The notes beneath the pieces were generated by a model, which was given only the letters and a program-made list of their open reading frames with translations, was not told the DNA's origin and searched no databases. 7,540 nt of DNA from Pseudomonadota bacterium (GTDB taxonomy: Bacteria > Pseudomonadota > Gammaproteobacteria > Pseudomonadales > Azotimanducaceae), in contig JAQCAK010000073.1 of NCBI GenBank assembly GCA_027621895.1, positions 1 through 7,540 of the forward strand, given 5' to 3'. Below are positions 1 through 6,274 of this stretch, piece by piece (within the stretch, counting starts at the first letter, position 1; each line of letters opens with the position of its first letter). The position numbers were made by a program, and so were the translations under genes.

Positions 1-1317
1 ATCATTGTTGAGAGTGATGCACAGGATCAGGTTTACTGGCTGCAGATCGGCGCACACGGCGTCGCCGACGATGGCGTTCTGACCACAGAAGAGATCTACC
101 GGCAGGGTCGAGGTCATTACGACCTGATCATACCGTCGCAGCATGTGGCTGCGGATATATCGTCTTCAACAGGAGAGGCGCCGCAGTCCTCAAACGTTGC
201 CGCGAGTACAGAACTGATATCAGCGGTTCAGGTAACCGAAGGCAAGACCCGTGGTGCTTACACCCGCCTGACATCCTATGACGGCAGGGCTCTTTCGATT
301 GCGATGGCGGAAAACCCTACCGATGCCCGCTATCTGACACCTGATCACCTGAAACTTGCACAGGTCCTTGGTAGTACAACATCCAGTACCGTGTCTGGCT
401 ATCCCTGGATGCTAGACAGACTCGGGCAGCGAGGCTATGCCCCCGGGGTCGTTGCCATCCATCATTCTCACCAGCGTCCCGGACCGCTGCTGAGCCCGAC
501 TGCCCGGGGTTACACCGGGCTGATCCTGAAACCGGGCCAGGATCTGTTTACCGCACTCATGGCAGGACAGACGTTTGTCAGTTACGGGGAAAAAATCCTG
601 CTGCGCAGCGAGACGCCGGCAAGACCCAGGATTAACAGCGACGTGGTCATGGACCTGGAAGTCACTGCCGGCAGCCCGGTGGGTCGTATCGAGCTCTACA
701 GAAATGGCAAAATCATCCATGTCAGGCAGGGAGACTGGCTCGACACGGCAGCGGAGTCTTCAACCTTTATTCTGTCTCTTGCATCCGGCAGCGAACCCCT
801 GGGGCGCTTCGCCAGCCGACCCAGAAATGGCCGGGAGTGGGTAGGTTATCTGTCAACACAGGATGCCGCGGTCACAATCGATGAGGATGCCCGACCCGGT
901 TGGAAATTCCAGGCAGCCGGACCCCGGCGAGTCGATTTTCTCACCCATACCCATGGAACAACGGCAACATTACCTTTCACGCTGTCAGGCGTGACTGCTG
1001 ATACGGTGCTGGAACTGGGCTTCGCGGAAAGCTTCGAGGATATCGGCTGGCTGCCTGATGACCGTCTGCCACAGCTTATCCCGGCACAGCGATTTATCGT
1101 GCCTTTCAGTGAACTCGCACAGGGAGCCGTTCGTACGCTGAATGTCGCCGGCTACGACGATACCATCACCCTGGAGGCACAACGTCCGGCGTTGGGAACC
1201 CAGGTTGTTGTCAGATACAGGGATCCTCAACCGGCACATCGTGGTGACTGGTATGTATTCAGGGTGGTCCTGACCAACGGACACTTCGCCTGGTCCTCGC
1301 CGGTTATGGTGAACTGA
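1..1317 (+). CDS. PHP/DUF3604-like protein, C-terminal part (5' end outside window)
   Basis: The reading frame is open from base 1 to a TGA at 1315-1317, followed at once by an in-frame TAA, so the start lies upstream. A GTG at 145 could be mistaken for the start, but the 48 upstream codons are open, have protein-like composition and show no ribosome site before the GTG. About 438 residues are visible. The segment around bases 445-720 contains VVAIHHSHQRPG, then LFTALMAGQTFVSYGEKILL and RIELYRNGKII. This resembles the end of the metal-dependent PHP-like fold of DUF3604 proteins, where a 'DALRARRTYATTG' segment is followed by an 'RNG' strand. The C-terminus (YVFRVVLTNGHFAWSSPVMV) matches the usual 'YYVRV...DG..AWSSPIWV' ending of that family. 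The family is mostly uncharacterised, and the N-terminal metal-binding part is not visible. The substrate is unknown. The assignment rests on motif recall only. Confidence 0.55.
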   Translation: MIVESDAQDQVYWLQIGAHGVADDGVLTTEEIYRQGRGHYDLIIPSQHVAADISSSTGEAPQSSNVAASTELISAVQVTEGKTRGAYTRLTSYDGRALSIAMAENPTDARYLTPDHLKLAQVLGSTTSSTVSGYPWMLDRLGQRGYAPGVVAIHHSHQRPGPLLSPTARGYTGLILKPGQDLFTALMAGQTFVSYGEKILLRSETPARPRINSDVVMDLEVTAGSPVGRIELYRNGKIIHVRQGDWLDTAAESSTFILSLASGSEPLGRFASRPRNGREWVGYLSTQDAAVTIDEDARPGWKFQAAGPRRVDFLTHTHGTTATLPFTLSGVTADTVLELGFAESFEDIGWLPDDRLPQLIPAQRFIVPFSELAQGAVRTLNVAGYDDTITLEAQRPALGTQVVVRYRDPQPAHRGDWYVFRVVLTNGHFAWSSPVMVN

Positions 1318-1318
1318 T

Positions 1319-1338
1319 AACCCGCCTTCCGGCCGGTT
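1319..1338 (+). terminator. possible weak hairpin terminator after the first gene
   Basis: AACCCGCC (1319-1326) pairs with GGCCGGTT (1331-1338) across a TTCC loop, giving seven of eight pairs with one C-C mismatch. It starts just inside the second stop codon. The downstream sequence is T-rich but has no clean T tract, so intrinsic termination would be weak at best. Confidence 0.3.
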
Positions 1339-1340
1339 CG

Positions 1341-1356
1341 TTGTTCACTTGTTCAT
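1341..1356 (+). repeat. tandem 8-bp repeat upstream of glyoxalase I
   Basis: TTGTTCAC (1341-1348) is directly followed by TTGTTCAT (1349-1356), two copies differing only in the last base. It lies between the end of the first gene and the glyoxalase start. A loose -10-like TAAGAT follows at 1373-1378, with TTGTTC at 1349-1354 as a poor -35. It may be part of a promoter or operator, or chance. Confidence 0.35.
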
Positions 1357-1427
1357 TTCCCCGCTGAATCGTTAAGATGAAACAAGGTATCCGGATACCC
1401 GGAGCCCATGAAGTCAGAGGGAGAAGT

Positions 1428-1850
1428 ATGAAGTACCTGCACACCATGGTCAGGGTCAATGACCTGGACGAATCAATCGACTTTTATTGCAACAAGCTGG
1501 GCCTGACTGAACTGCGTCGCCACGAAAATGAAGGCGGGCGATTCACCCTGGTTTTCCTGGCTGCGCCCGGGGACGAGTCTGCGCAGGTTGAACTCACCTG
1601 GAACTGGGATGGAGACAACCTGGGGGAAGGGAGCCGAAACTTCGGTCATCTCGCCTACGCCGTGGATGACATCTATGCGAGTTGTCAGCACCTGATGGAT
1701 GGCGGCGTTACGATCAACAGACCACCCAGGGATGGTCGCATGGCGTTCGTGCGATCTCCTGACAATATTTCCATTGAGCTCATTCAGAGAGGCGAGGCGC
1801 TGGCGCCAGCAGAGCCCTGGTCGTCCATGGAAAACACGGGCGAATGGTAG
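1428..1850 (+). CDS. gloA: glyoxalase I (lactoylglutathione lyase)
   Basis: This encodes a 140-residue cytosolic enzyme that isomerises the methylglyoxal-glutathione hemithioacetal to S-lactoylglutathione, which detoxifies methylglyoxal. The N-terminus MKYLHTMVRVNDLDESIDFY closely follows E. coli GloA. All four expected metal ligands of the family are present: His5, Glu55 (QVELTWNW), His74 (FGHLAYAVDD) and Glu117 (ISIELIQ). The short form without extra loops is typical of the nickel/cobalt-type bacterial enzymes, so that metal preference is likely. The chosen ATG at 1428 is preceded by a good ribosome site, AGAGGGAG (1416-1423). An in-frame ATG at 1377 would add 17 residues (MKQGIRIPGAHEVRGRS) that the family lacks. 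The C-terminus runs about 20 residues past the last ligand (LAPAEPWSSMENTGEW), slightly longer than usual. The next gene starts 65 bases downstream. Confidence 0.9.
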   Translation: MKYLHTMVRVNDLDESIDFYCNKLGLTELRRHENEGGRFTLVFLAAPGDESAQVELTWNWDGDNLGEGSRNFGHLAYAVDDIYASCQHLMDGGVTINRPPRDGRMAFVRSPDNISIELIQRGEALAPAEPWSSMENTGEW

Positions 1851-1862
1851 CCCGCGCTGTAC

Positions 1863-1887
1863 ACTGATCCAGGCAATACAGATCCAG
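1863..1887 (+). repeat. two 10-bp direct repeats before the GYD gene
   Basis: ACTGATCCAG (1863-1872) and ACAGATCCAG (1878-1887) differ by one base and are 15 bases apart start to start. The second copy runs into a -10-like GATAAT. The arrangement could be a binding site for a regulator, but the spacing is not a whole number of helical turns and no regulator gene is nearby. Confidence 0.35.
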
Positions 1888-1892
1888 ATAAT
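1864..1892 (+). promoter_or_regulatory. candidate promoter for the GYD / GYD-acyltransferase pair
   Basis: A -10-like GATAAT (1887-1892, five of six consensus bases) lies 17 bases after a weak -35-like CTGATC (1864-1869). It would start transcription near 1899, leaving a leader of under 20 bases before the start codon. The region is locally A/T-rich compared with its surroundings. Read-through from glyoxalase I is equally possible. Confidence 0.3.
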
Positions 1893-1915
1893 AAAAATGA
1901 TAAGGGGAAAAGAAC

Positions 1916-2221
1916 ATGGCGAAGTACATCATGTTGAGTAACCTCACTGATGAGGGAAGAAAGACGTTGAAGGAGCGACCTGAGCGTCTTCACGAGGTTA
2001 ACAAGGAAGTCGAATCCATGGGTGCCCGGGTCATGGGGCAGTATGCGACCATGGGCGGCTACGATTTCGTGAACATCATCGAAGCGCCAACCAACGAGGT
2101 CATGGCCAAGCTGACCGTCGAACTGGGCAGTCGGGGAACCATCAAGATCACGACCTTACCCGCCATGGGCGTCGACGAGTTCGTGGAAATGCTCGGAGGA
2201 AAAGCACCCGGAGGAGGCTGA
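1916..2221 (+). CDS. stand-alone GYD-domain protein
   Basis: This is a 101-residue protein without signal peptide or membrane segment, made of a single GYD domain (the PF08734 type), a small ferredoxin-like alpha/beta fold with no settled biochemical role. The family opening (AKYIMLSNLTDEG) and the signature stretch GQYATMGGYDFVNIIEAP, with GGYD at residues 47-50, are present. The last strand and helix TTLPAMGVDEFVEML also fit the family. A ribosome site AGGGGA lies about 10 bases before the ATG. The Gly-rich tail (GGKAPGGG) may partly reflect a coding constraint, because its codons carry the GGAGGAGG ribosome site for the next gene. The stop is one base from that gene, so the two are surely co-transcribed and probably coupled in translation. 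The domain call is firm; the function is unknown. Confidence 0.88.
   Translation: MAKYIMLSNLTDEGRKTLKERPERLHEVNKEVESMGARVMGQYATMGGYDFVNIIEAPTNEVMAKLTVELGSRGTIKITTLPAMGVDEFVEMLGGKAPGGG
2210..2217 (+). promoter_or_regulatory. strong ribosome binding site inside the GYD gene end
   Basis: GGAGGAGG lies five bases before the ATG at 2223 and is wholly within the last codons of the preceding GYD gene. It fixes the start of the acyltransferase gene and suggests translational coupling of the two products. Confidence 0.75.
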
Positions 2222-2222
2222 G

Positions 2223-3236
2223 ATGCCGACTTATGTGCTGTTCTCGAGGCTGTCCAGCGCTGCGCAGCGTAGTGTCATCGACAACCCGGTAACACTGACC
2301 CAGGTGAGGCAAAAGCTCGAAGAATGGGAAGCCAGTATCGTGGCTGACTATCATCTGCTCGGTGAATACGATCACTGTACCGTCTTCGAGATCTCAGATA
2401 ATTTCCGGGCCCAACGAGCCGTGCTTCAGGAGGAAATCACCACCGCTGAGGACTCGCTGTTGCTCACGGCTATCGATCTGCCATTGTTTGAGCGGATGAT
2501 ACGCCAGGAAACCCGCACGGAAGGACCCCACGAATGGCAGGTCAAGTGGTGGGCGAAGCTGGTCCGGGTCGCTTTTCGCTGGTACCAGTGGGACCGCTGG
2601 ATCTGGAGATATTTCAAACCCCTGACCGTCACCGGCCGTGAGCACCTGAAAGGCATCAGGGGTCCCGCCATCTTTATTGCCAACCACACCAGTCATTTTG
2701 ACACCATGGGTCTGCAGGCAGCTTTACCCACCCGTATCAGGGCTAATCTGTACATGGGCGCCGCCGCTGACCGCTGGTTTCTGCGCAAGGGGGGTGGCCG
2801 CAAGGAACTGGCGCTGCAGCCCTGGTACAACTCTCTGATCACGGGCAGTTTTCCAATTCGCCGTGGTGGCGGGTCAGCGACCCTGGACTACTCCAGGTGG
2901 CTGCTGGACCAGGGCGCCTACCTGGGTATTTTCCCGGAAGGGACCCGATCAACGTCTCGCAAGATGTCACGTTTCAAGCATGGCGTTTCCATCCTCGCAC
3001 TGGACAAGGGTGTGCCCGTTATCCCGATCTACCTGAGCGGATTCAACAAGATCAGGCCCAAGGGCAGTCGAGAAATTTCATCAGGACCGGTCTGGGCACA
3101 TATTCAACCCCCCCTGTATCTCAGCAACATGGAAGTCCCGGATGCCACAAGAGTCATCTACGAGAGCCTGAATGCTCCTCACGAGCGGACCCTGAGGCTG
3201 GTTGGGGACGCGGGACGCTACGATTTTGCGGACTAG
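2223..3236 (+). CDS. GYD domain fused to PlsC-type acyltransferase
   Basis: This encodes 337 residues in two parts. Residues 1-94 form a second GYD-like domain (MPTYVLFSRLSS, DYHLLGEYDHCTVFEISDN), with its GEYD at residues 47-50, exactly where the preceding protein has GGYD. Residues about 105-337 form a lysophosphatidic-acid-type acyltransferase (PlsC/AGPAT). The HX4D catalytic motif is at His155-Asp160 (NHTSHFD), the FPIRR block at 210-214, the FPEGTRS phosphate-binding motif at 237-243, and VPVIPIYL at 264-271. Such enzymes transfer an acyl group from acyl-CoA or acyl-ACP to a lysophospholipid or related acceptor at the inner membrane. The Trp/Arg-rich stretch at 105-131 (WQVKWWAKLVRVAFRW onward) could lie on the membrane surface; no clear transmembrane helix is seen. 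All catalytic motifs look intact, but the acceptor is not known. The GYD part is unusual and may regulate or position the enzyme. The stop overlaps that of the opposite-strand HAD gene. Confidence 0.88.
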   Translation: MPTYVLFSRLSSAAQRSVIDNPVTLTQVRQKLEEWEASIVADYHLLGEYDHCTVFEISDNFRAQRAVLQEEITTAEDSLLLTAIDLPLFERMIRQETRTEGPHEWQVKWWAKLVRVAFRWYQWDRWIWRYFKPLTVTGREHLKGIRGPAIFIANHTSHFDTMGLQAALPTRIRANLYMGAAADRWFLRKGGGRKELALQPWYNSLITGSFPIRRGGGSATLDYSRWLLDQGAYLGIFPEGTRSTSRKMSRFKHGVSILALDKGVPVIPIYLSGFNKIRPKGSREISSGPVWAHIQPPLYLSNMEVPDATRVIYESLNAPHERTLRLVGDAGRYDFAD

Positions 3237-4048
3237 AGCAGCACTGACTCGATAAAGTCCGCGACCCCATCCTCCGTATTGGGCAGGGTGACGACATCAG
3301 CTTCCGCCTTGACCGCATCTTCTGCCTGACCCATGGCCACCGACTGGCCAGCGAGTCGAAACATGGCGATGTCGTTTTCCGCATCGCCGAAAGCTACCAC
3401 AGCGCTGGTCTGGATGTTGAGGTAATCGCAGGCGCGGGTCAGTGCGATTCCCTTGTCGGCATTTTTCGCGGTAATGGTCACCACATTGCGACCCGTTGGG
3501 CCAATGGAATTAAAAATGTTGACGGTCTCATCGAAGCCCTGGGAATGCATGGCCTTGACCAGTTCGATGGTACCTGAACCCTGCACGGTCGCGATCCTGG
3601 GCAGTTGATCTACCGGCGGGAACGCTTCAACCCAGTGAAGTTCATCAGACAGGTACTCTGCACTGGGTTTCTGGTCGATTTTGAACCAGGTGTGGGCGTC
3701 GACACTGGCTGTGGCGATACAGCGGTTGGCATTACAGATCTCGTAGAACGCCTCGACGAAATCTGCCGGCAGGCGGGCGTCGTAGATATCACGTGCCTCG
3801 CGCATGCAATAGACCTGGGCGCCACTGCAGGCAATGATTGGCGGGTTCTCCAGGCCTATTTCACGGGCAATGCGTTCTGCGAGCTGACGCCACCGGGCCG
3901 TGGCGATGATCACGTGGTAGCCCGCCTGGCTGGCGCGTTTCACCGCATCCCGGTTCCTGGGCGAAAGATCCTCACCAACCAGCAGGGTGCCATCCAGGTC
4001 GATTGCGAGCGCCTTGAGCCCCGTGGATGCCGGCATCTTGTTGGACAT
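3233..4048 (-). CDS. Cof-type HAD hydrolase (phosphatase)
   Basis: This encodes a 271-residue soluble HAD-superfamily phosphatase of the Cof/YidA-like IIB type. Motif I is DLDGT (nucleophile Asp17, acid/base Asp19), motif II is ATAR (Thr50), the motif III lysine is Lys199 in NADKGIAL, and motif IV is GDAENDIAM (Asp222, Asp226). The span between motifs II and III holds the large C2 cap that sets substrate choice. Typical substrates of the family are sugar phosphates, phosphorylated cofactors or nucleotides; which one applies here cannot be told. The ATG at 4048 is preceded by a modest ribosome site (CAGGG about 10 bases upstream); a second in-frame Met at residue 5 is possible. The gene converges on the acyltransferase with a 4-base overlap and diverges from the amidohydrolase gene across 70 bases. 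Confidence 0.9.
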   Translation of the reverse strand: MSNKMPASTGLKALAIDLDGTLLVGEDLSPRNRDAVKRASQAGYHVIIATARWRQLAERIAREIGLENPPIIACSGAQVYCMREARDIYDARLPADFVEAFYEICNANRCIATASVDAHTWFKIDQKPSAEYLSDELHWVEAFPPVDQLPRIATVQGSGTIELVKAMHSQGFDETVNIFNSIGPTGRNVVTITAKNADKGIALTRACDYLNIQTSAVVAFGDAENDIAMFRLAGQSVAMGQAEDAVKAEADVVTLPNTEDGVADFIESVLL

Positions 4049-4118
4049 AGTGGCTAACCCTGTGAATGAAGAAACGGGGAAGTTACCATGAACACTGTTT
4101 CAGCAACAGGAATCTGCC
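4049..4118. promoter_or_regulatory. divergent intergenic region, HAD gene / hydrolase operon
   Basis: These 70 bases separate two divergent starts, so promoters for both directions are expected here. I see no strong sigma-70 boxes. The best rightward -10 is TACCAT at 4084-4089 with no convincing -35. An AGGA at 4108-4111 is the ribosome site for the rightward gene. Confidence 0.4.
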
Positions 4119-5120
4119 ATGCAGCCACGAACCTGGCTTGATCAGGTGACCGAGGAGATTATCGACCCGGATCGCCCCATCTGCGACCCCCATCACCATC
4201 TCTGGGATTATCCCGGCAGTCGGTACCTGCTGCACGAATTGATGGAGGACCTCGACTCGGGACATCGGGTAGTCAGTACGGTCTTTGTCGAGTGCAACGC
4301 CATGTTCAATGCAGATGCACCCCGGCATCTTGCGCCGGTCGGTGAGACTGAATTCGTGCAGGGTGTAGCCGCCATGAGCGCATCCGGCCAGTATGGCGAA
4401 TGCCGGGTCGCTGCCGGTATCGTCAGCCATGCCGACCTGATGCTTGGCAGCGGGGTTCGGGAGGTACTGGAAGCCCACGTTCAGGCCGCCACCGCCCGGT
4501 TCAAGGGTATTCGTCACACGACCTCCTGGCATGAAAGCAATGACATCAGGAATTCTCATTCAAACCCGCTGTCCGGACAGATGCGGGATGATCGTTTCAA
4601 CGAGGGCCTGGCAGTGCTGGGTGACATGGGGCTCAGCTTTGATGCCTGGTGTTTCCACAGCCAGCTCGATGAATTCGCGGCGATGGCGGCAGGACACCCT
4701 GGATTGACCATCATACTTGACCATTTTGGCGGACCACTGGGGATTGGTCCCTACCAGGGTCGGGGTGATGAAGTCTTTGCGGCCTGGAAAGACAGCATTA
4801 ATGCACTGCAGGGGCTGGATAATGTCTATTTCAAACTGGGCGGCATCAATATGAAGATCAATGGTTTCGACTGGCATCGTCGTGACCTGCCACCGACATC
4901 GGATGAGCTCGTCGATCGCACCGCGGCTTACTACGAACACTGTATCGACACATTTGGTGCTGATCGATGCATGTTTGAAAGCAATTTCCCCGTTGACCGG
5001 GAGTCCGTGTCGTACCCGGTACTCTGGAACGCCTTCAAGAAAATAGCCTCAAACCGGACCCCGGCTGAAAAGGACCGGTTGTTTCTCGGTACCGCCCGAC
5101 GGGTCTATCGGCTGCCATGA
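4119..5120 (+). CDS. amidohydrolase-2 family metal-dependent hydrolase (COG3618-like)
   Basis: This encodes a 333-residue TIM-barrel hydrolase of the amidohydrolase-2 group, which includes lactonases such as 2-pyrone-4,6-dicarboxylate, 4-sulfomuconolactone and L-fuconolactone hydrolases. The beta-1 metal motif is ICDPHHHLWDY (His25-His27). Later barrel strands give FVECNA (Glu58), FKGIRH (Arg132), WCFHSQL (His180) and ILDHFGGP (Asp201-His202). The final strand reads MFESNFPVD with Asn289, where many members have Asp (SDWP). This points to the subgroup with a changed metal site or none. There is no signal peptide, so it is probably cytosolic. The ATG at 4119 follows AGGA by seven bases. An ATG at 4088 is in another frame. 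The stop overlaps the Rieske start as ATGA. Substrate is unknown; a lactone from aromatic or sugar breakdown is a guess. Confidence 0.87.
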   Translation: MQPRTWLDQVTEEIIDPDRPICDPHHHLWDYPGSRYLLHELMEDLDSGHRVVSTVFVECNAMFNADAPRHLAPVGETEFVQGVAAMSASGQYGECRVAAGIVSHADLMLGSGVREVLEAHVQAATARFKGIRHTTSWHESNDIRNSHSNPLSGQMRDDRFNEGLAVLGDMGLSFDAWCFHSQLDEFAAMAAGHPGLTIILDHFGGPLGIGPYQGRGDEVFAAWKDSINALQGLDNVYFKLGGINMKINGFDWHRRDLPPTSDELVDRTAAYYEHCIDTFGADRCMFESNFPVDRESVSYPVLWNAFKKIASNRTPAEKDRLFLGTARRVYRLP

Positions 5121-5644
5121 ACCGAAGAACACTCCTGACTCGCATTGCTGCGGCTTTCTCTGTCGTTGCCGCTGGCGGTTTGTCTGTACCCTTTTTGAAG
5201 TCCCTGATGCCGGGTTTCCAGCGAGAGATACTGCTCGATGTGGATGTCTCAACGCTCGCGCCCGGAGAGTATCGCCGGGTCAGGTGGCTGGGGCGTCATG
5301 TTTTTATTGTTCGCAGGCCGCCTGAAGCCGTGGCTTCATTAACCGAACAGGATGCCTCGCGGGAAGACCCCGGGTCTGTGCACTCGAACCAGCCGGTGTT
5401 TGCCCGGAATCGAACCCGGTCCCGGGATGCAGATCACCTGCTGGTTTACGCGAACTGCACCCACCTGGGCTGTGAAGTCGAGGTCGTCAGCGATACCGTG
5501 TTCAGGGGGTTCAGCTGTCCCTGTCATCGCAGTGAGTTTGATGCGGCGGGACGGGTGGAGCAGGGTGCGGCAGCGAAACTGAATCTTGAGGTGCCTGACT
5601 ATCAATACATCAGCAGCGATGTCATCAGGTTGATCGACGCCTGA
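5117..5644 (+). CDS. Rieske [2Fe-2S] protein, PetA-like, Tat-type N-terminus
   Basis: This encodes a 175-residue membrane-anchored iron-sulfur protein. Twin arginines (NRRTLL, residues 2-7) precede a hydrophobic stretch at about 10-28 and no clear cleavage site is seen, as in Rieske subunits that stay anchored facing the periplasm. The cluster motifs are complete: CTHLGC (114-119) and CPCH (134-137). By family knowledge Cys114, His116, Cys134 and His137 bind the cluster, and Cys119-Cys136 form the disulfide typical of high-potential Rieske proteins. Two departures from bc1 subunits are seen: CPCHRSEFD in place of CPCHGSHYD, and QGAAAKLNLEVP in place of the proline loop GPAP...L.VP. No cytochrome b or c1 gene is nearby. 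It starts inside the stop of the hydrolase gene (ATGA), so translation is coupled. It may be an arsenite-oxidase-like or other non-bc1 Rieske partner; the electron donor is unknown. Confidence 0.88.
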   Translation: MNRRTLLTRIAAAFSVVAAGGLSVPFLKSLMPGFQREILLDVDVSTLAPGEYRRVRWLGRHVFIVRRPPEAVASLTEQDASREDPGSVHSNQPVFARNRTRSRDADHLLVYANCTHLGCEVEVVSDTVFRGFSCPCHRSEFDAAGRVEQGAAAKLNLEVPDYQYISSDVIRLIDA

Positions 5645-5677
5645 AGTATGCTGCAGGGCAGAAAACTTTCAGGTGTC

Positions 5678-5691
5678 ATGGGGGAACCCAT
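5678..5691 (+). other. small hairpin in the leader of the broken gene
   Basis: ATGGG and CCCAT form a perfect 5-bp stem around a GGAA (GNRA-type) loop, within the 94-base gap after the Rieske gene. No T tract follows, so it does not look like a terminator. I see nothing else clear in this gap apart from the AGGAG (5724-5728) ribosome site of the next gene. Confidence 0.25.
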
Positions 5692-5738
5692 AAAGACGAC
5701 CCATTGCAGTCAGCAGAGAATCCAGGAGAACCAGTACG

Positions 5739-6271
5739 ATGATGAAGCAATTCGGCAAGTGTGGCCTGCTGGCAGGTTTGTTCCTGTCGCTATCCCTGGC
5801 AGAAGCGGCTCCGCCGGCACCGCTCCCTGTTCCGCGCCGGAGTATCGCCAGTTTGATTTCTGGCTGGGTCAATGGACCGCCTACTCCGAAGACGGCAAGA
5901 AACAGGGCACCAATCACCTGCAGAGGGTGTTCGGCGACTGTGGTATCCGGGAAAACTGGGTCAGCGGGCAGGGGGCATTCACCGGCACCAGCTTTAATTT
6001 TTAAATTCCGGAGCGGCAGGTGTGGCACCAGACCTGGATCGACAGTGGCGGCGGTACGCTGCTGCTTGAAGGCGGCTTCAAGGACGGCAGAATGCAGCTG
6101 CAGGGCGAGCGCATCAGCAAAGAAGGCGGTACCGTACTGGACCGTATCACATGGACACCGCTGGAAGATGGCCGTGTTCGACAGCACTGGCAGGCTTCCA
6201 CTGATAACGGGGTAACCTGGTCAGAGGTATTCGATGGCTATTATCAACGTGAACAGAACCCGGGTGACTGA
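5739..6271 (+). pseudogene. secreted DUF1579-like protein, broken by frameshift and stop
   Basis: A clear secretory signal begins at the ATG at 5739 (second ATG at 5742), 10 bases after AGGAG: MMKQFGKCGLLAGLFLSLSL followed by AEAA, a fair signal-peptidase site. From about 5825 the family-like sequence continues in the frame one base earlier: CSAPEYRQFDFWLGQW, then GDCGIRENWVSGQGAFTGTSFNF. It meets TAA at 6002-6004 and resumes in the same frame as IPERQVWHQTWIDSGGGTLL to a TGA at 6269-6271. The stop lies where a Tyr codon would fit, so TAC or TAT to TAA is likely. The frame change falls between about 5800 and 5830, equivalent to a one-base loss. The intact protein would be roughly 175 residues and exported. 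The family resembles DUF1579-type lipocalin-like proteins of unknown role. Two independent lesions favour a true pseudogene, though sequencing errors are possible. Confidence 0.72.
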
Positions 6272-6274
6272 CAG

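Noticed and set aside
145..147. GTG 145 as start of the first gene
   Set aside because: The same frame is open back to base 1 with protein-like sequence and there is no ribosome site before the GTG.
1377..1427. Longer glyoxalase I starting at ATG 1377
   Set aside because: The extra 17 residues have no match in the family, while ATG 1428 has a strong ribosome site and gives the standard N-terminus with His5.
3605..4057. Rightward open frame of 150 codons inside the HAD gene region
   Set aside because: It is antisense to a HAD gene with all four motifs intact, has no ribosome site, and its translation matches no family I know.
4095..4109. CTGTT/AACAG inverted repeat just before the amidohydrolase start
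   Set aside because: A 5-bp stem with a 5-base loop is common by chance and its position over the ribosome site is not enough to call a regulatory element.
5795..5830. Programmed -1 frameshifting as an explanation for the split secreted gene
   Set aside because: No slippery heptamer of the X-XXY-YYZ kind is visible in the window where the frame must change, and it would not explain the additional in-frame TAA at 6002.
5648..6004. Intact-looking frame beginning at ATG 5648 or 5678 that includes the APEYRQFDFW domain start
   Set aside because: It avoids the frameshift but lacks a ribosome site and signal peptide, its first 55 or so residues look non-coding, and it still stops at 6002 in mid-domain.
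5669..6187. Leftward open frame of 172 codons across the broken gene
   Set aside because: The rightward strand carries a signal peptide, ribosome site and recognisable domain sequence; the leftward product shows no family features. The long opposite frame reflects GC-rich codon structure.
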